Shown: positions 50,111-57,363 of the stretch, in pieces
Layout: each line of letters starts with the position of its first letter
Position numbering within the stretch: the first letter of the stretch is position 1
Assembly: GCA_963720695.1 (NCBI GenBank)
Contig: CAVRGG010000004.1
Coordinates: forward strand, 1,116,001 to 1,180,000
DNA: 64,000 nucleotides
DNA from: UBA668 sp963720695
GTDB taxonomy: Bacteria; Actinomycetota; Acidimicrobiia; Acidimicrobiales; Ilumatobacteraceae
Direction: 5' to 3'
Notes under the pieces: model-generated
Database searches by the model: none
What the model was told of the DNA's origin: nothing
The model's input: the letters and a program-made list of their open reading frames with translations, nothing else
Translations under genes and position numbers: made by a program

Positions 50111-52168
50111 TCACGGCAGACGATGGATGACGAGCGGGAGCGCGATCGGGCAGCCCGCGTCGTGGAGGAGCGCAGCAGCGACGGCGAGCGACCAACCGCT
50201 GCGCATCGTGGTCGCGCACAGCAGCACAGGACCGTCGGGGATCGCGGCCGAGGTGTCGAACTGGATGGCCTGCTCGAGGTGGGCCACCACCGGAGCGCTC
50301 GAGCTGTCGGTGGGTGCCGCGTCGCCTTGCCACCCGAAGACATCGAGCACAGGCAGCTTGCCGACCGCCGCGATGTACTCGGCCAGCGCGCGGTTGGCGC
50401 CCATCTCCACCGACGCCGCGGGCGCCGCCACCACGGCGACGGGACGTCGATCCCACACCTTCGACCAGCGGCCGAGGGCCTGTACCGCTCCGTCCAACAA
50501 GGCCGGAGGAATGCTCCCGTACCCGACCCGTTGCATCGCGAGCAGGTCGGCGCTCCACGCCGCATCATCGGCGAACGCAACGGCGCGTCCCTCGCCGAGA
50601 CCGGCGATCTTGCCGCGACGGCCGACACCGCTCGGCCACAACTTGCGCGGCTCGATCACGATGTCGATGCTCTGCAGGAACGCTCGTGCCGCGCGCAGGC
50701 GGTCATCGCTGGGGTGTCGGCCCGGCGCAGGAAGCGAGCCGGTGCAGACCGAACAGCGTCCGCACCGCGCCGGCGACGGATCGTCGAGCGCCTGCTGCAG
50801 ATACGCCATCAGACAACCGTCGCCGTGGGCATAGCGGCGCATCAGGTCGGCTTCGTCGCGGCGCGTCCGAGCCAGGTCGGTCCACTTCCTCGTGTCGTGC
50901 TCGTACGGGCGCCCCGTCGCCACCCACTTCGACCCGTCCTTCGACACCACGTCCTCGACGGCGAGGATCTTCAGCAACGTTTCCAACCGCCCGCGGCGGA
51001 CACCCGTCAGGCTGTCGAGTTCGACCAGCGAACGCGGCCCGTTCGCCAGCACCCGCAGCGTGGTGGCGGCGTCGTCCGGGTCGGGGATCGACGCGGTCGC
51101 GAAGTACTCCCAGATCCGTTCGTCGGCCTGGGCGGACAACAGCACCGCGTCGGCGCGAGCGACCGCCCGGCCAGCTCGGCCGATCTGCTGGTAGTAGGCG
51201 ACCGGCGTGGCGGGAGAGCCCACGTGCAAGCAGAAGCCGAGGTCGGGCTTGTCGTAGCCCATGCCCAGCGCCGAGGTGGCGACCACCGCCTTGATCTCGT
51301 TGACGCGCAGTCGTTCTTCGATCTCGACCCGAGCCGCGCCATCGAGTTGCCCGGTGTACGCGGCGACGTCGAAGCCGCACGAACCGAGGAAGCCCGCGAG
51401 TCGATCCGCTTCGGCGACGGTGAGCACGTAGATGATGCCCGAGCCGGGGAGGTCGGCGAGCGCGTCGGCGACCCACGCGTACCGTTCGAGCGGTGACAGC
51501 CCCGGCACGACCGACAGCCGCAGCGACGTGCGCGCCAGGGTGCCGCGAAACGTCACCGTCCCCGTGCCGAGCTGGGCCTCGACATCGGCCGTCACCCGTT
51601 GGTTCGCCGTGGCGGTGGTGGCCAGCACGGACGCAGTCGGCGTCGAGAGCAGCGCACGGGCGAGGCGCTGGTAGTCGGGCCGGAAGTCGAAGCCCCAGTC
51701 GCTGATGCAGTGTGCCTCGTCGATGACGACCAGGCCGACCTTCGCCATGAGGTCGTCGAGCCGAGCGGCGAATCGGGGGTTGCCCAGGCGTTCCGGCGAC
51801 ACCAGCAGGACATCCAGCCGATTCTCGTCGAGGGCCTCGAAGATCGGGTCCCACTCCTCCAGGTTGGTGCTGTTGACGGTTGCGGCGCGCAGGCCGGCGC
51901 GTTGGGCGGCAGCCACCTGGTCGCGCATGAGCGCGAGCAGTGGTGACACCACCAGCGTCGGCCCACCGCCGCCCGCGCGCAATGCCGACGTCGCTGCCCA
52001 GTAGACCGCCGACTTCCCCCACCCCGTCGCCTGGACGACGAGCACCCGCGCCGCTGGCTGCAGGATCGCCTCGACGGCCTCGACCTGATCGTCGCGCGGA
52101 ACGGCCGAAGGCCCTGCCAGTCTGTCGAGCACGATCGCCAGGTGATCGACCGCCGGTGAGGGACTCAT
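50111..52168 (-). CDS. RecQ-like DNA helicase with PRTase-like tail
   Basis: From ATG 52168, 685 residues. Helicase motifs are clear: the Q-box QVEAVEAIL, Walker A ATGWGKSAVYW, SPLLALMRDQV, DEAH in VVIDEAHCISDWGFDFRPDYQ, ATTATA, and GRAGRAVARA (motif VI). The RecQ zinc site is CLMAYLQQALDDPSPARCGRCSVC. A C-terminal part of about 200 residues has LLDGAVQALGRWSKVW and VLLCATTMRSGWSLAVAAALLHDAG, similar to a phosphoribosyltransferase but with its acidic pair replaced. It unwinds DNA in repair and recombination. It lies seven bases downstream of the hydrolase gene on the same strand. Confidence 0.88.
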   Translation of the reverse strand: MSPSPAVDHLAIVLDRLAGPSAVPRDDQVEAVEAILQPAARVLVVQATGWGKSAVYWAATSALRAGGGGPTLVVSPLLALMRDQVAAAQRAGLRAATVNSTNLEEWDPIFEALDENRLDVLLVSPERLGNPRFAARLDDLMAKVGLVVIDEAHCISDWGFDFRPDYQRLARALLSTPTASVLATTATANQRVTADVEAQLGTGTVTFRGTLARTSLRLSVVPGLSPLERYAWVADALADLPGSGIIYVLTVAEADRLAGFLGSCGFDVAAYTGQLDGAARVEIEERLRVNEIKAVVATSALGMGYDKPDLGFCLHVGSPATPVAYYQQIGRAGRAVARADAVLLSAQADERIWEYFATASIPDPDDAATTLRVLANGPRSLVELDSLTGVRRGRLETLLKILAVEDVVSKDGSKWVATGRPYEHDTRKWTDLARTRRDEADLMRRYAHGDGCLMAYLQQALDDPSPARCGRCSVCTGSLPAPGRHPSDDRLRAARAFLQSIDIVIEPRKLWPSGVGRRGKIAGLGEGRAVAFADDAAWSADLLAMQRVGYGSIPPALLDGAVQALGRWSKVWDRRPVAVVAAPAASVEMGANRALAEYIAAVGKLPVLDVFGWQGDAAPTDSSSAPVVAHLEQAIQFDTSAAIPDGPVLLCATTMRSGWSLAVAAALLHDAGCPIALPLVIHRLP

Positions 52169-52175
52169 GCGCCGC

Positions 52176-52928
52176 TCACTGCGCGCCGCGGTGGAGCGTG
52201 CGGTCGAACAGGTCGAGCAGCACCTCCCAATGGCGACGATCGCCCTCGGCGTCGTACGCCGGGCGGTCGTCGAAGGCGAACCCGTGGTGCAGCCCCCAGT
52301 ACCGCTCCAACCGCCCGCGTACCCCTGACTCGGCCATGGACGCCTCGAATCGATCGACCATGTCGAGCGGCACGTAGTCGTCGAACTCGGCGCACCCCAC
52401 GTACAACTCACCCGTCACGTCGCCCAACCGCAGATGCGGCGAATCGTGCTCGTCCACGTGCAGGCGAACGCCGTAGAACGACGCGGCCGCGACGACACGG
52501 TCCGCATGTTCAGCGGCACTGAAGAGAGCGAACGGTCCGCTCATGCAGTACCCCACCAGACCCACGTGCGCTGCCTGCGCCGCAGGGTCGCCGTCGGCCT
52601 GGCCGATCAGCGTCCCGACGTCGCGGGCGATCATGGCGTTGCTGAGCCCGTACATCAGATCGCGCATCCTGAGGAACGAGTCGCGATTCTCGAAGTCGAG
52701 CTCGAAGGCCGGCGTCACGCGGTAGTACAGGTTCGGCAGCATCACGAAGTACCCGTTGGACGCGAGTCGACGCGCCATCGAATGCAGGAGCGGGCGCTTC
52801 CCCGGCGCGTCCATCAGGAACACCACCAGCGGGTGCGGCGCACCGTCGTCGGGATGCGCGACGAAGGTCCCCATCGATCCCTCGCCCGTGTCGATGAGAA
52901 GGTCGCGTTCGATCAGTCCACCGGTCAT
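52176..52928 (-). CDS. Dienelactone hydrolase family protein
   Basis: A 250-residue alpha/beta-hydrolase. The nucleophile is Cys in VGLVGYCMSGPFALF, the Asp lies in CAEFDDYVP, and the catalytic His in YWGLHHGFAFDDRPAY. This is the Cys-Asp-His triad of dienelactone hydrolase. A mobile lid with LLHSMARRLASNGYFVMLPNLYYR follows the N-terminus. It may hydrolyse a lactone or ester in aromatic or other degradation, but no such operon is present. It is seven bases upstream of the helicase gene, so both may be co-transcribed, though no functional link is evident. Confidence 0.88.
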   Translation of the reverse strand: MTGGLIERDLLIDTGEGSMGTFVAHPDDGAPHPLVVFLMDAPGKRPLLHSMARRLASNGYFVMLPNLYYRVTPAFELDFENRDSFLRMRDLMYGLSNAMIARDVGTLIGQADGDPAAQAAHVGLVGYCMSGPFALFSAAEHADRVVAAASFYGVRLHVDEHDSPHLRLGDVTGELYVGCAEFDDYVPLDMVDRFEASMAESGVRGRLERYWGLHHGFAFDDRPAYDAEGDRRHWEVLLDLFDRTLHRGAQ

Positions 52929-52941
52929 CCGGCCACCGTAG

Positions 52942-53286
52942 TCACGGGTCGAGGGTGAGCCCGCGACGACGGATCTCGGCGATCAGCTCTTCGTCGGTGA
53001 CGCCGCGCAGCGCGGACGGGACACGAGCCGGCGGCGCCACTCGAGGTTTCGTGGAGGCGGGGGGTGGGGTGGGCGGCGCCTGCTGTTCGTGCGCCTCCTG
53101 TTCCAGCTGGTCGATGAACGCCTGCGCCTCGTCGCGCGTGAACTTGCCCCCGGCCTGGCGTTGGTTGAAACCCATCGGACCGCGGGCATCACGGAAGTCG
53201 CTGTGACCCGCCGCCTCGAGCAGGTCCAGCAGCTCTCGAACCTGTTTGCCCGTCGCGGGCGGACCCGACGCTTGACCGAATGCCAT
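52942..53286 (-). CDS. Conserved hypothetical protein, 114 aa
   Basis: From ATG 53286 (MAFGQASGPPATGKQVRELL), 114 residues. The N-terminal half has a helix VRELLDLLEAAGHSDFRDARGPMGFNQRQAGGKFTRDEAQAFIDQLEQEA. The middle is Pro/Ala-rich, and the end is a helix SALRGVTDEELIAEIRRRGL. The pattern suggests a small protein with two helical modules joined by a flexible linker. No family is recognised with certainty. It lies 13 bases upstream of the dienelactone hydrolase gene on the same strand. The longer frame to 54066 is Arg-rich shadow. Confidence 0.6.
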   Translation of the reverse strand: MAFGQASGPPATGKQVRELLDLLEAAGHSDFRDARGPMGFNQRQAGGKFTRDEAQAFIDQLEQEAHEQQAPPTPPPASTKPRVAPPARVPSALRGVTDEELIAEIRRRGLTLDP

Positions 53287-53367
53287 CCGCGACCATCTCA
53301 CACCTGCGCTCGGGGCGACAGCATGCCGAACGCGACCTAGGGTTCGGGCAATGGATGGACGTCGAAC

Positions 53368-54111
53368 ATGAGCAGTCTCCAGGGCGCCGTCGCACTGGTG
53401 ACGGGAGCGAATCGGGGGGTCGGTCGGGCCTTCGTCGAGGAGCTCCTCGACCGCGGAGCGGCGCGTGTCTACGCCGGTGTCCGCGACCCCTCCGAGCCGG
53501 CGCCCACCGGTTCGGAGCGGGTGCAGCTCGACATCACGGATCCCGAGCAGGTGGCGGCAGCGGCGACGACGTGTGGCGACGTCACCCTGCTGGTGAACAA
53601 CGCCGGCTACCACGCCAACACCCGGTTGGTGGTGACCGACGACGTCGATGCGCCGCGCCGCGAGATGGAGGTCAACTACTTCGGCACGCTGGCCATGACA
53701 CGTGCTTTTGCCCCCGTGCTCGGGCGCAACGGTGGTGGCACCATCGTCAACGTCCTGTCCGTCGCCGCCGTGGTGCCGGCTGCGTTCATGGGCGGCTACT
53801 CCACCTCCAAGGCCGCCACCCACTACCTCTCCGTGATCACCCGCGCCGAGCTCGCCTCCCAAGGCACCCAGGTGACGGCACTGATCCTCGGCTCGGTCGA
53901 CACTCGGATGGCGGCTCACGTGCAAGGCAACAAGGAGAACCCGCGAGACATCGCTCGAGTGGGCCTCGACGGCGTCGAGGCCGGACTGCTCACGGTGGCC
54001 ACCGACAAGATGGCGATCGACGCGATGGCAGCGCACACCGCCGACCCCGAGGGCTTCGAGCGACAACTGGCGAAACTGCTGAACGTCACGACGCTGCGAG
54101 CACCGGGATGA
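53368..54111 (+). CDS. SDR-family oxidoreductase
   Basis: A 247-residue short-chain dehydrogenase. The cofactor motif TGANRGVG is at about residues 12-19, VNNAGYHANT at 77, the catalytic Ser in VNVLSVAAVV, and Tyr/Lys in YSTSKAATHYLS. The motif set is that of a classical NADP-using SDR. The ATG start is in the gap after the divergent hypothetical gene, with a GGACGTCGAAC sequence before it and no ideal ribosome site. Its stop overlaps the next gene by four bases, so the pair is one operon. Substrate unknown. Confidence 0.88.
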   Translation: MSSLQGAVALVTGANRGVGRAFVEELLDRGAARVYAGVRDPSEPAPTGSERVQLDITDPEQVAAAATTCGDVTLLVNNAGYHANTRLVVTDDVDAPRREMEVNYFGTLAMTRAFAPVLGRNGGGTIVNVLSVAAVVPAAFMGGYSTSKAATHYLSVITRAELASQGTQVTALILGSVDTRMAAHVQGNKENPRDIARVGLDGVEAGLLTVATDKMAIDAMAAHTADPEGFERQLAKLLNVTTLRAPG

Positions 54112-54812
54112 GCGCTTGGGCCGACCTGCGTCAAGTCGTCATCGCCACCGTCGAACCCGACGTGGTCGCCGGCACGTTGCGCCGCGAGCTCCGCTTGGGA
54201 GCGGGGTTCGGTGATCCCGAGCTTGCCGCCCACGGCATCGAGGACGACACGATGGCGATCGGCGCCCACACGTTCATCGAGGTCGTCAGCCCGACCACCG
54301 CCGATCATCCCATGGCCGCATGGCTCCACGGGCGGGGTGGGAGCGCCGGCTACCTGTTGTCGGTACAGGTGTCCGACGTCGATGCATGCCTCGACCGGTG
54401 CCGTGCGGTGGGCATCCGCGTCCCGCTCACCCAGCTCGTCCAGGGGCATCGGATCGCGCAACTGCATCGCGGCGACATGTCCGCCGGTCTCGAGCTCGAC
54501 GGGATCGCAGAGCGCGGGCGTTGGTTCTGGGACGACCTCCCGGTCGATCGACCGGGTGACTCCCGCGTCGACGACGTGGTCGCCGTGGAGCTGGCCGTCG
54601 CCGACCCGGCCGCGGTCACCACGCGGTGGGCGCTCGTGCTCGGCCTCGAGCCGACATCATCCACGTCGATCGACCTGGGCGGGCGCGCCGTCCGTTTCGT
54701 GGAGCCCGCCGAGCGCACCGGGCTCACCGCGATCGAGCTGCATGCGGTGGACCGGGTCGCCGATCCCGGCACGACGTTCAGCGCCGGGGGCGTGCAGATC
54801 CGCTTGGTGTGA
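54108..54812 (+). CDS. VOC/glyoxalase-like protein
   Basis: A 234-residue protein starting at ATG 54108, which overlaps the SDR stop (ATGA). Two halves each look like one VOC module: WADLRQVVIATVEPDVVAGTLRRELRLGAGFGDPEL and VVAVELAVADPAAVTTRWALVLGLEP. The strands TFIEVVSPTTADHP and GYLLSVQVSDVDACLDRCRAVGIRVP carry the usual beta-alpha-beta-beta-beta pattern, with the conserved Asp/His/Glu metal ligands less clear. It probably binds a small ligand as partner of the SDR, but this is inferred from coupling only. Confidence 0.72.
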   Translation: MSAWADLRQVVIATVEPDVVAGTLRRELRLGAGFGDPELAAHGIEDDTMAIGAHTFIEVVSPTTADHPMAAWLHGRGGSAGYLLSVQVSDVDACLDRCRAVGIRVPLTQLVQGHRIAQLHRGDMSAGLELDGIAERGRWFWDDLPVDRPGDSRVDDVVAVELAVADPAAVTTRWALVLGLEPTSSTSIDLGGRAVRFVEPAERTGLTAIELHAVDRVADPGTTFSAGGVQIRLV

Positions 54813-54829
54813 GTCCCGGCGGCCGACGA

Positions 54830-55144
54830 TCAGGCCGGTGGCAGATCGAACTTGCCTCGGGCCTCGGCGGGCACGAGGTCGAGCCACTCCTCGGGGTTGT
54901 CGGCGATCAGCGTGCGGATGTACGGGCAGTACGGCAGTACACCGAGGCCCCTCCGCCGAAGATCCGTCAGCACCGCGGTGACCAGTTGGCGCGCGATGCC
55001 CTTGCCGCCGTGACCGTCCATCGTCTCGGTGTGGGTGAGCGCCAGCGCTCCCTCGCGAACCTGGTAGTCGACGATGCCGGCGAGCTCGTCGCCCTCGAAG
55101 ATCTCCCAGCGGTGCGCCTCTGCGTTGTCGAGAATGGTCGTCAT
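54830..55144 (-). CDS. GNAT-like N-acetyltransferase (YjdJ type), 104 aa
   Basis: From ATG 55144, 104 residues. It is a short GNAT of the YjdJ/Acetyltransf_CG type: RWEIFEGDELAGIVDYQVREGALALTHTETMDGHGGKGIARQLVTAVLTDLRRRGLGVLPYCPYIR. The acetyl-CoA binding loop is GGKGIARQL, and PYCPYIRTLIADNPEEW is characteristic of this group. Such proteins often acetylate or bind CoA with no known target. Eight bases separate it from the nitroreductase gene upstream. Confidence 0.85.
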   Translation of the reverse strand: MTTILDNAEAHRWEIFEGDELAGIVDYQVREGALALTHTETMDGHGGKGIARQLVTAVLTDLRRRGLGVLPYCPYIRTLIADNPEEWLDLVPAEARGKFDLPPA

Positions 55145-55152
55145 GGCGGCGG

Positions 55153-55815
55153 TCAGCTCACCTGGTTCTTCCATGTGTTCAGATAGGTGACGTCGGCGGC
55201 GGGTCGACGCGGCGCAGGTGTGAACGTGTCCCCGGTGTAGTAGCCGACGGCGAGCAGGCACACCTGGGTCACGGTGGGCGGAATGCCGAGCAGTTCGGCG
55301 ATCTCGGCCTCGTATTCGAGATGGAACGTCGTCCACGCAGAGCCGATGCCTCGGGCGCGAGCGGCCAACTGGAAGCTCCACACGCCCGGCAGGACCGAGC
55401 CGTAGTAGCCGGCCACCTGCCCCTGCGAGTGCTCGATCGGTGGACGATCCAGCCGCAATGAGAGCACGAGGGCCGGTACCTCGGTGAGGTGATCGATGAG
55501 GAAGGTCGCCGAGTCGATGACACGCTGGCTGCGATCGTCGGCGCGGGCGCCGGCACTCGCTGCGAGGTAGGGACGCCCGACGTCGGCGAAGCGCTTGGCG
55601 ATCGCCTCCTTGATCGACGGGTCGTCGAGGATCATCCACCGGTTGCGCTCGAGGTTGCCGCCCATCGGAGCATGCCCGGCGATCTCGATGCACTCCAACA
55701 ACACCTCGCGGGGAACCGGTCGGGTGAGGTCGAGCCGTTGGCGGACCTGCTTGGTGGTGGTCAGGAGGCGATCGACTTCGTCGAGGTCGAAACCGGTCTT
55801 CGGGTCGTTCGGCAT
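55153..55815 (-). CDS. Nitroreductase-family protein
   Basis: From ATG 55815 (MPNDPKTGFDLDEVDRLLTTTKQVRQRLD), 220 residues of an FMN-dependent nitroreductase. QRLDLTRPVPREVLLECIEIAGHAPMGGNLERNRWMILDD is the FMN-contact block, and GVWSFQLAARARGIGSAWTTFH and VGYYTGDTFTPAPRR the later motifs. These enzymes reduce nitro groups or quinones, or act as ene reductases with NAD(P)H. The longer frame to 56025 overlaps the SDR region and is rejected. It is co-oriented with the acetyltransferase and shares its transcript. Confidence 0.88.
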   Translation of the reverse strand: MPNDPKTGFDLDEVDRLLTTTKQVRQRLDLTRPVPREVLLECIEIAGHAPMGGNLERNRWMILDDPSIKEAIAKRFADVGRPYLAASAGARADDRSQRVIDSATFLIDHLTEVPALVLSLRLDRPPIEHSQGQVAGYYGSVLPGVWSFQLAARARGIGSAWTTFHLEYEAEIAELLGIPPTVTQVCLLAVGYYTGDTFTPAPRRPAADVTYLNTWKNQVS

Positions 55816-55929
55816 GGTGGGCAGTGCTCCTCGGTCGCGTGCGTACCCCATTGTGACCCAACGCCGGCGAGCGGAGCGCGTCGAACGCACCCCTCGTCGC
55901 CCCATCGATCCAGCCCCTACGGTGGGGCC

Positions 55930-56772
55930 ATGGAACTGAAGGATCGAGTGGTCATCATCACCGGCGGCGGATCGGGCATCGGCGAGGCGCTCGCCCTCGC
56001 CGCCAAGGCTGAAGGCGCGCGACACGTCGTGGTGGCCGATCTCGACGGCACACAGGCATCACGTGTCGCTGACCTGGTCGGTGGCACGGGCGTGGCCATC
56101 GACGTGCGCGACGAAGCCGCGATCCAGCGCCTCGTCGACGAGACCGAATCGGCGCACGGACCGATCGACCTGTTCGTGTCCAACGCGGGCTACGTCACCT
56201 CGGCCGGGCTGGAGGACCCCAACGCGTCGATCCAGAAGATGTGGGAGGTGCACTGCATGGCCCACATCTACGCCGCACGAGCGGTGCTGCCGTCGATGAT
56301 CGCCCGCGGCGAGGGCTACCTGCTGAACACGGCGTCCGCAGCCGGCCTGCTGACGCAGATCGGATCGATGTCGTACTCGATCACCAAGGCCGCGGCCGTG
56401 TCACTCGCCGAGTGGTTGGCGATCACGCACCACCACCAAGGCGTCCGTGTGTCGGTGCTCTGTCCTCAGGCCGTGCGCACCAACATCGTCTTCAACAGCC
56501 CCGACTTCCACGGCGTGCCCGACGAGAACTTCTCGCTCGACAAGGGCGTGGCGTCGGGCGACGGCGTGCTGGAGCCGGCCGACGTGGCCGCCGTGTGCAT
56601 CGACGCCATCCGCAACGAGCGCTTCCTCGTGCTGCCGCACCCGGAGGTGGCCACCTACATGGAGCGCAAGGCCGTCGACCGTGACCGCTGGCTGGCCGGG
56701 ATGCGCCGCTTCCAGAGCGCGTTGCATCCCGACGGACACCTGCCGGGCGACGCCATCGCACCGCGCCGCTGA
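55930..56772 (+). CDS. SDR-family oxidoreductase
   Basis: From ATG 55930, 280 residues. The cofactor motif TGGGSGIG is at about residues 11-18, VSNAGYVTS at 81, the catalytic Ser in NTASAAGLL, and Tyr/Lys in YSITKAAAVSLAEW. It resembles SDRs acting on steroids or on cyclic alcohols, but no substrate is implied. The gene ends in a tandem 15-bp repeat array: the first repeat begins inside its stop codon. The start is preferred because the upstream frame to 55489 is shadow. Confidence 0.88.
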   Translation: MELKDRVVIITGGGSGIGEALALAAKAEGARHVVVADLDGTQASRVADLVGGTGVAIDVRDEAAIQRLVDETESAHGPIDLFVSNAGYVTSAGLEDPNASIQKMWEVHCMAHIYAARAVLPSMIARGEGYLLNTASAAGLLTQIGSMSYSITKAAAVSLAEWLAITHHHQGVRVSVLCPQAVRTNIVFNSPDFHGVPDENFSLDKGVASGDGVLEPADVAAVCIDAIRNERFLVLPHPEVATYMERKAVDRDRWLAGMRRFQSALHPDGHLPGDAIAPRR

Positions 56773-56859
56773 ACGACACGTCACACAACGACACGTCACA
56801 CAACGACACGTCACACAACGACACGTCACACGAACGACACGTCACTGAACGACACGTTC
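56772..56859. repeat. Tandem 15-bp direct repeats
   Basis: Four perfect units of AACGACACGTCACAC at 56772-56786, 56787-56801, 56802-56816 and 56817-56831, then two degenerate units (56833 and 56848). The units repeat the block GACACGTC. A seventh GACACGTCA is at 56911-56919, just before the ribosome site of the GlsB gene. The array lies between the SDR stop and the putative SigB-type promoter. Confidence 0.85.
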
Positions 56860-56868
56860 GGCGGCGAT

Positions 56869-56894
56869 GTTTGGCTTCTGCACGCCAGGGGAAC
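56869..56894 (+). promoter_or_regulatory. Putative SigB/SigF-type promoter before the GlsB gene
   Basis: GTTT (56869-56872), 16 bases, then GGGAAC (56889-56894). The surrounding GGCGATGTTTG is also found in front of the DUF4383-dps operon. The distance to the ATG at 56933 is 38 bases. Confidence 0.5.
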
Positions 56895-56932
56895 ACCTGT
56901 CGCACACATCGACACGTCAAGGAGACATCCCC

Positions 56933-57208
56933 ATGCTCGGCTTCATCATCGTCATGCTCATCGTCGGCCTCGTCGCCGGCTTCATCGCCCGCCTGCTCGT
57001 TCCCGGCCCGGACCCGATGTCCATCGGTGGCACCATCGTGCTCGGGGTCATCGGTTCACTGATCGGTGGATTCCTCGGGTGGGCACTCTTCGGGCGGGAC
57101 GCCGCCGACGGTGCCTTCCAGACCTCCGGTCTGATCGGTTCCATCATCGGTGCCGTGCTGGCGCTGCTCGTCTACCGAGCCGCCGGCCGCCGAGGCCACG
57201 CCGTCTGA
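56933..57208 (+). CDS. GlsB/YeaQ-family stress membrane protein
   Basis: A 91-residue integral membrane protein of the transglycosylase-associated (GlsB/YeaQ/YmgE) family. Three hydrophobic helices run MLGFIIVMLIVGLVAGFIARLLVPG, IGGTIVLGVIGSLIGGFLGWALFG and TSGLIGSIIGAVLALLVYRAAG; the Gly-rich repeats are typical. These proteins are linked with stress and membrane stability, not with transglycosylation. AGGAGA precedes ATG 56933, and a SigB-like promoter and the 15-bp repeat array lie upstream. A terminator-like hairpin lies 43 bases past its stop. Confidence 0.85.
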   Translation: MLGFIIVMLIVGLVAGFIARLLVPGPDPMSIGGTIVLGVIGSLIGGFLGWALFGRDAADGAFQTSGLIGSIIGAVLALLVYRAAGRRGHAV

Positions 57209-57250
57209 TCGTTCGTCGAGGCATCTCCTCGCACGTCCCTCACCCCCGCA

Positions 57251-57283
57251 CGCTGCCGGCTCGACCCGATCGGGCCGGCAGCG
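57251..57283 (+). terminator. Hairpin after the GlsB gene
   Basis: A 10-bp perfect stem, CGCTGCCGGC with GCCGGCAGCG, and a 13-base loop containing CCCGATCGGG. It separates the membrane-protein gene from the phosphatase gene at 57364. Confidence 0.6.
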
Positions 57284-57363
57284 TCGCGCTCCGCCTCATC
57301 CGAACGGGTGAATCGCGCACACGGCCGTCCCGTTCCCTGGTCCCCCGCGTACAGTGACGCCTC

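Noticed and set aside
48675..50558. 627-codon open frame on the minus strand opposite the nucleotidase
   Set aside because: Shadow of a well-supported gene with intact motifs on the other strand.
56772..56859. CRISPR array
   Set aside because: The units are contiguous with no spacers and no cas genes are present.
56401..56920. Minus-strand frames with repeating TCRCV units
   Set aside because: They are the translated image of the 15-bp tandem repeats, not proteins.
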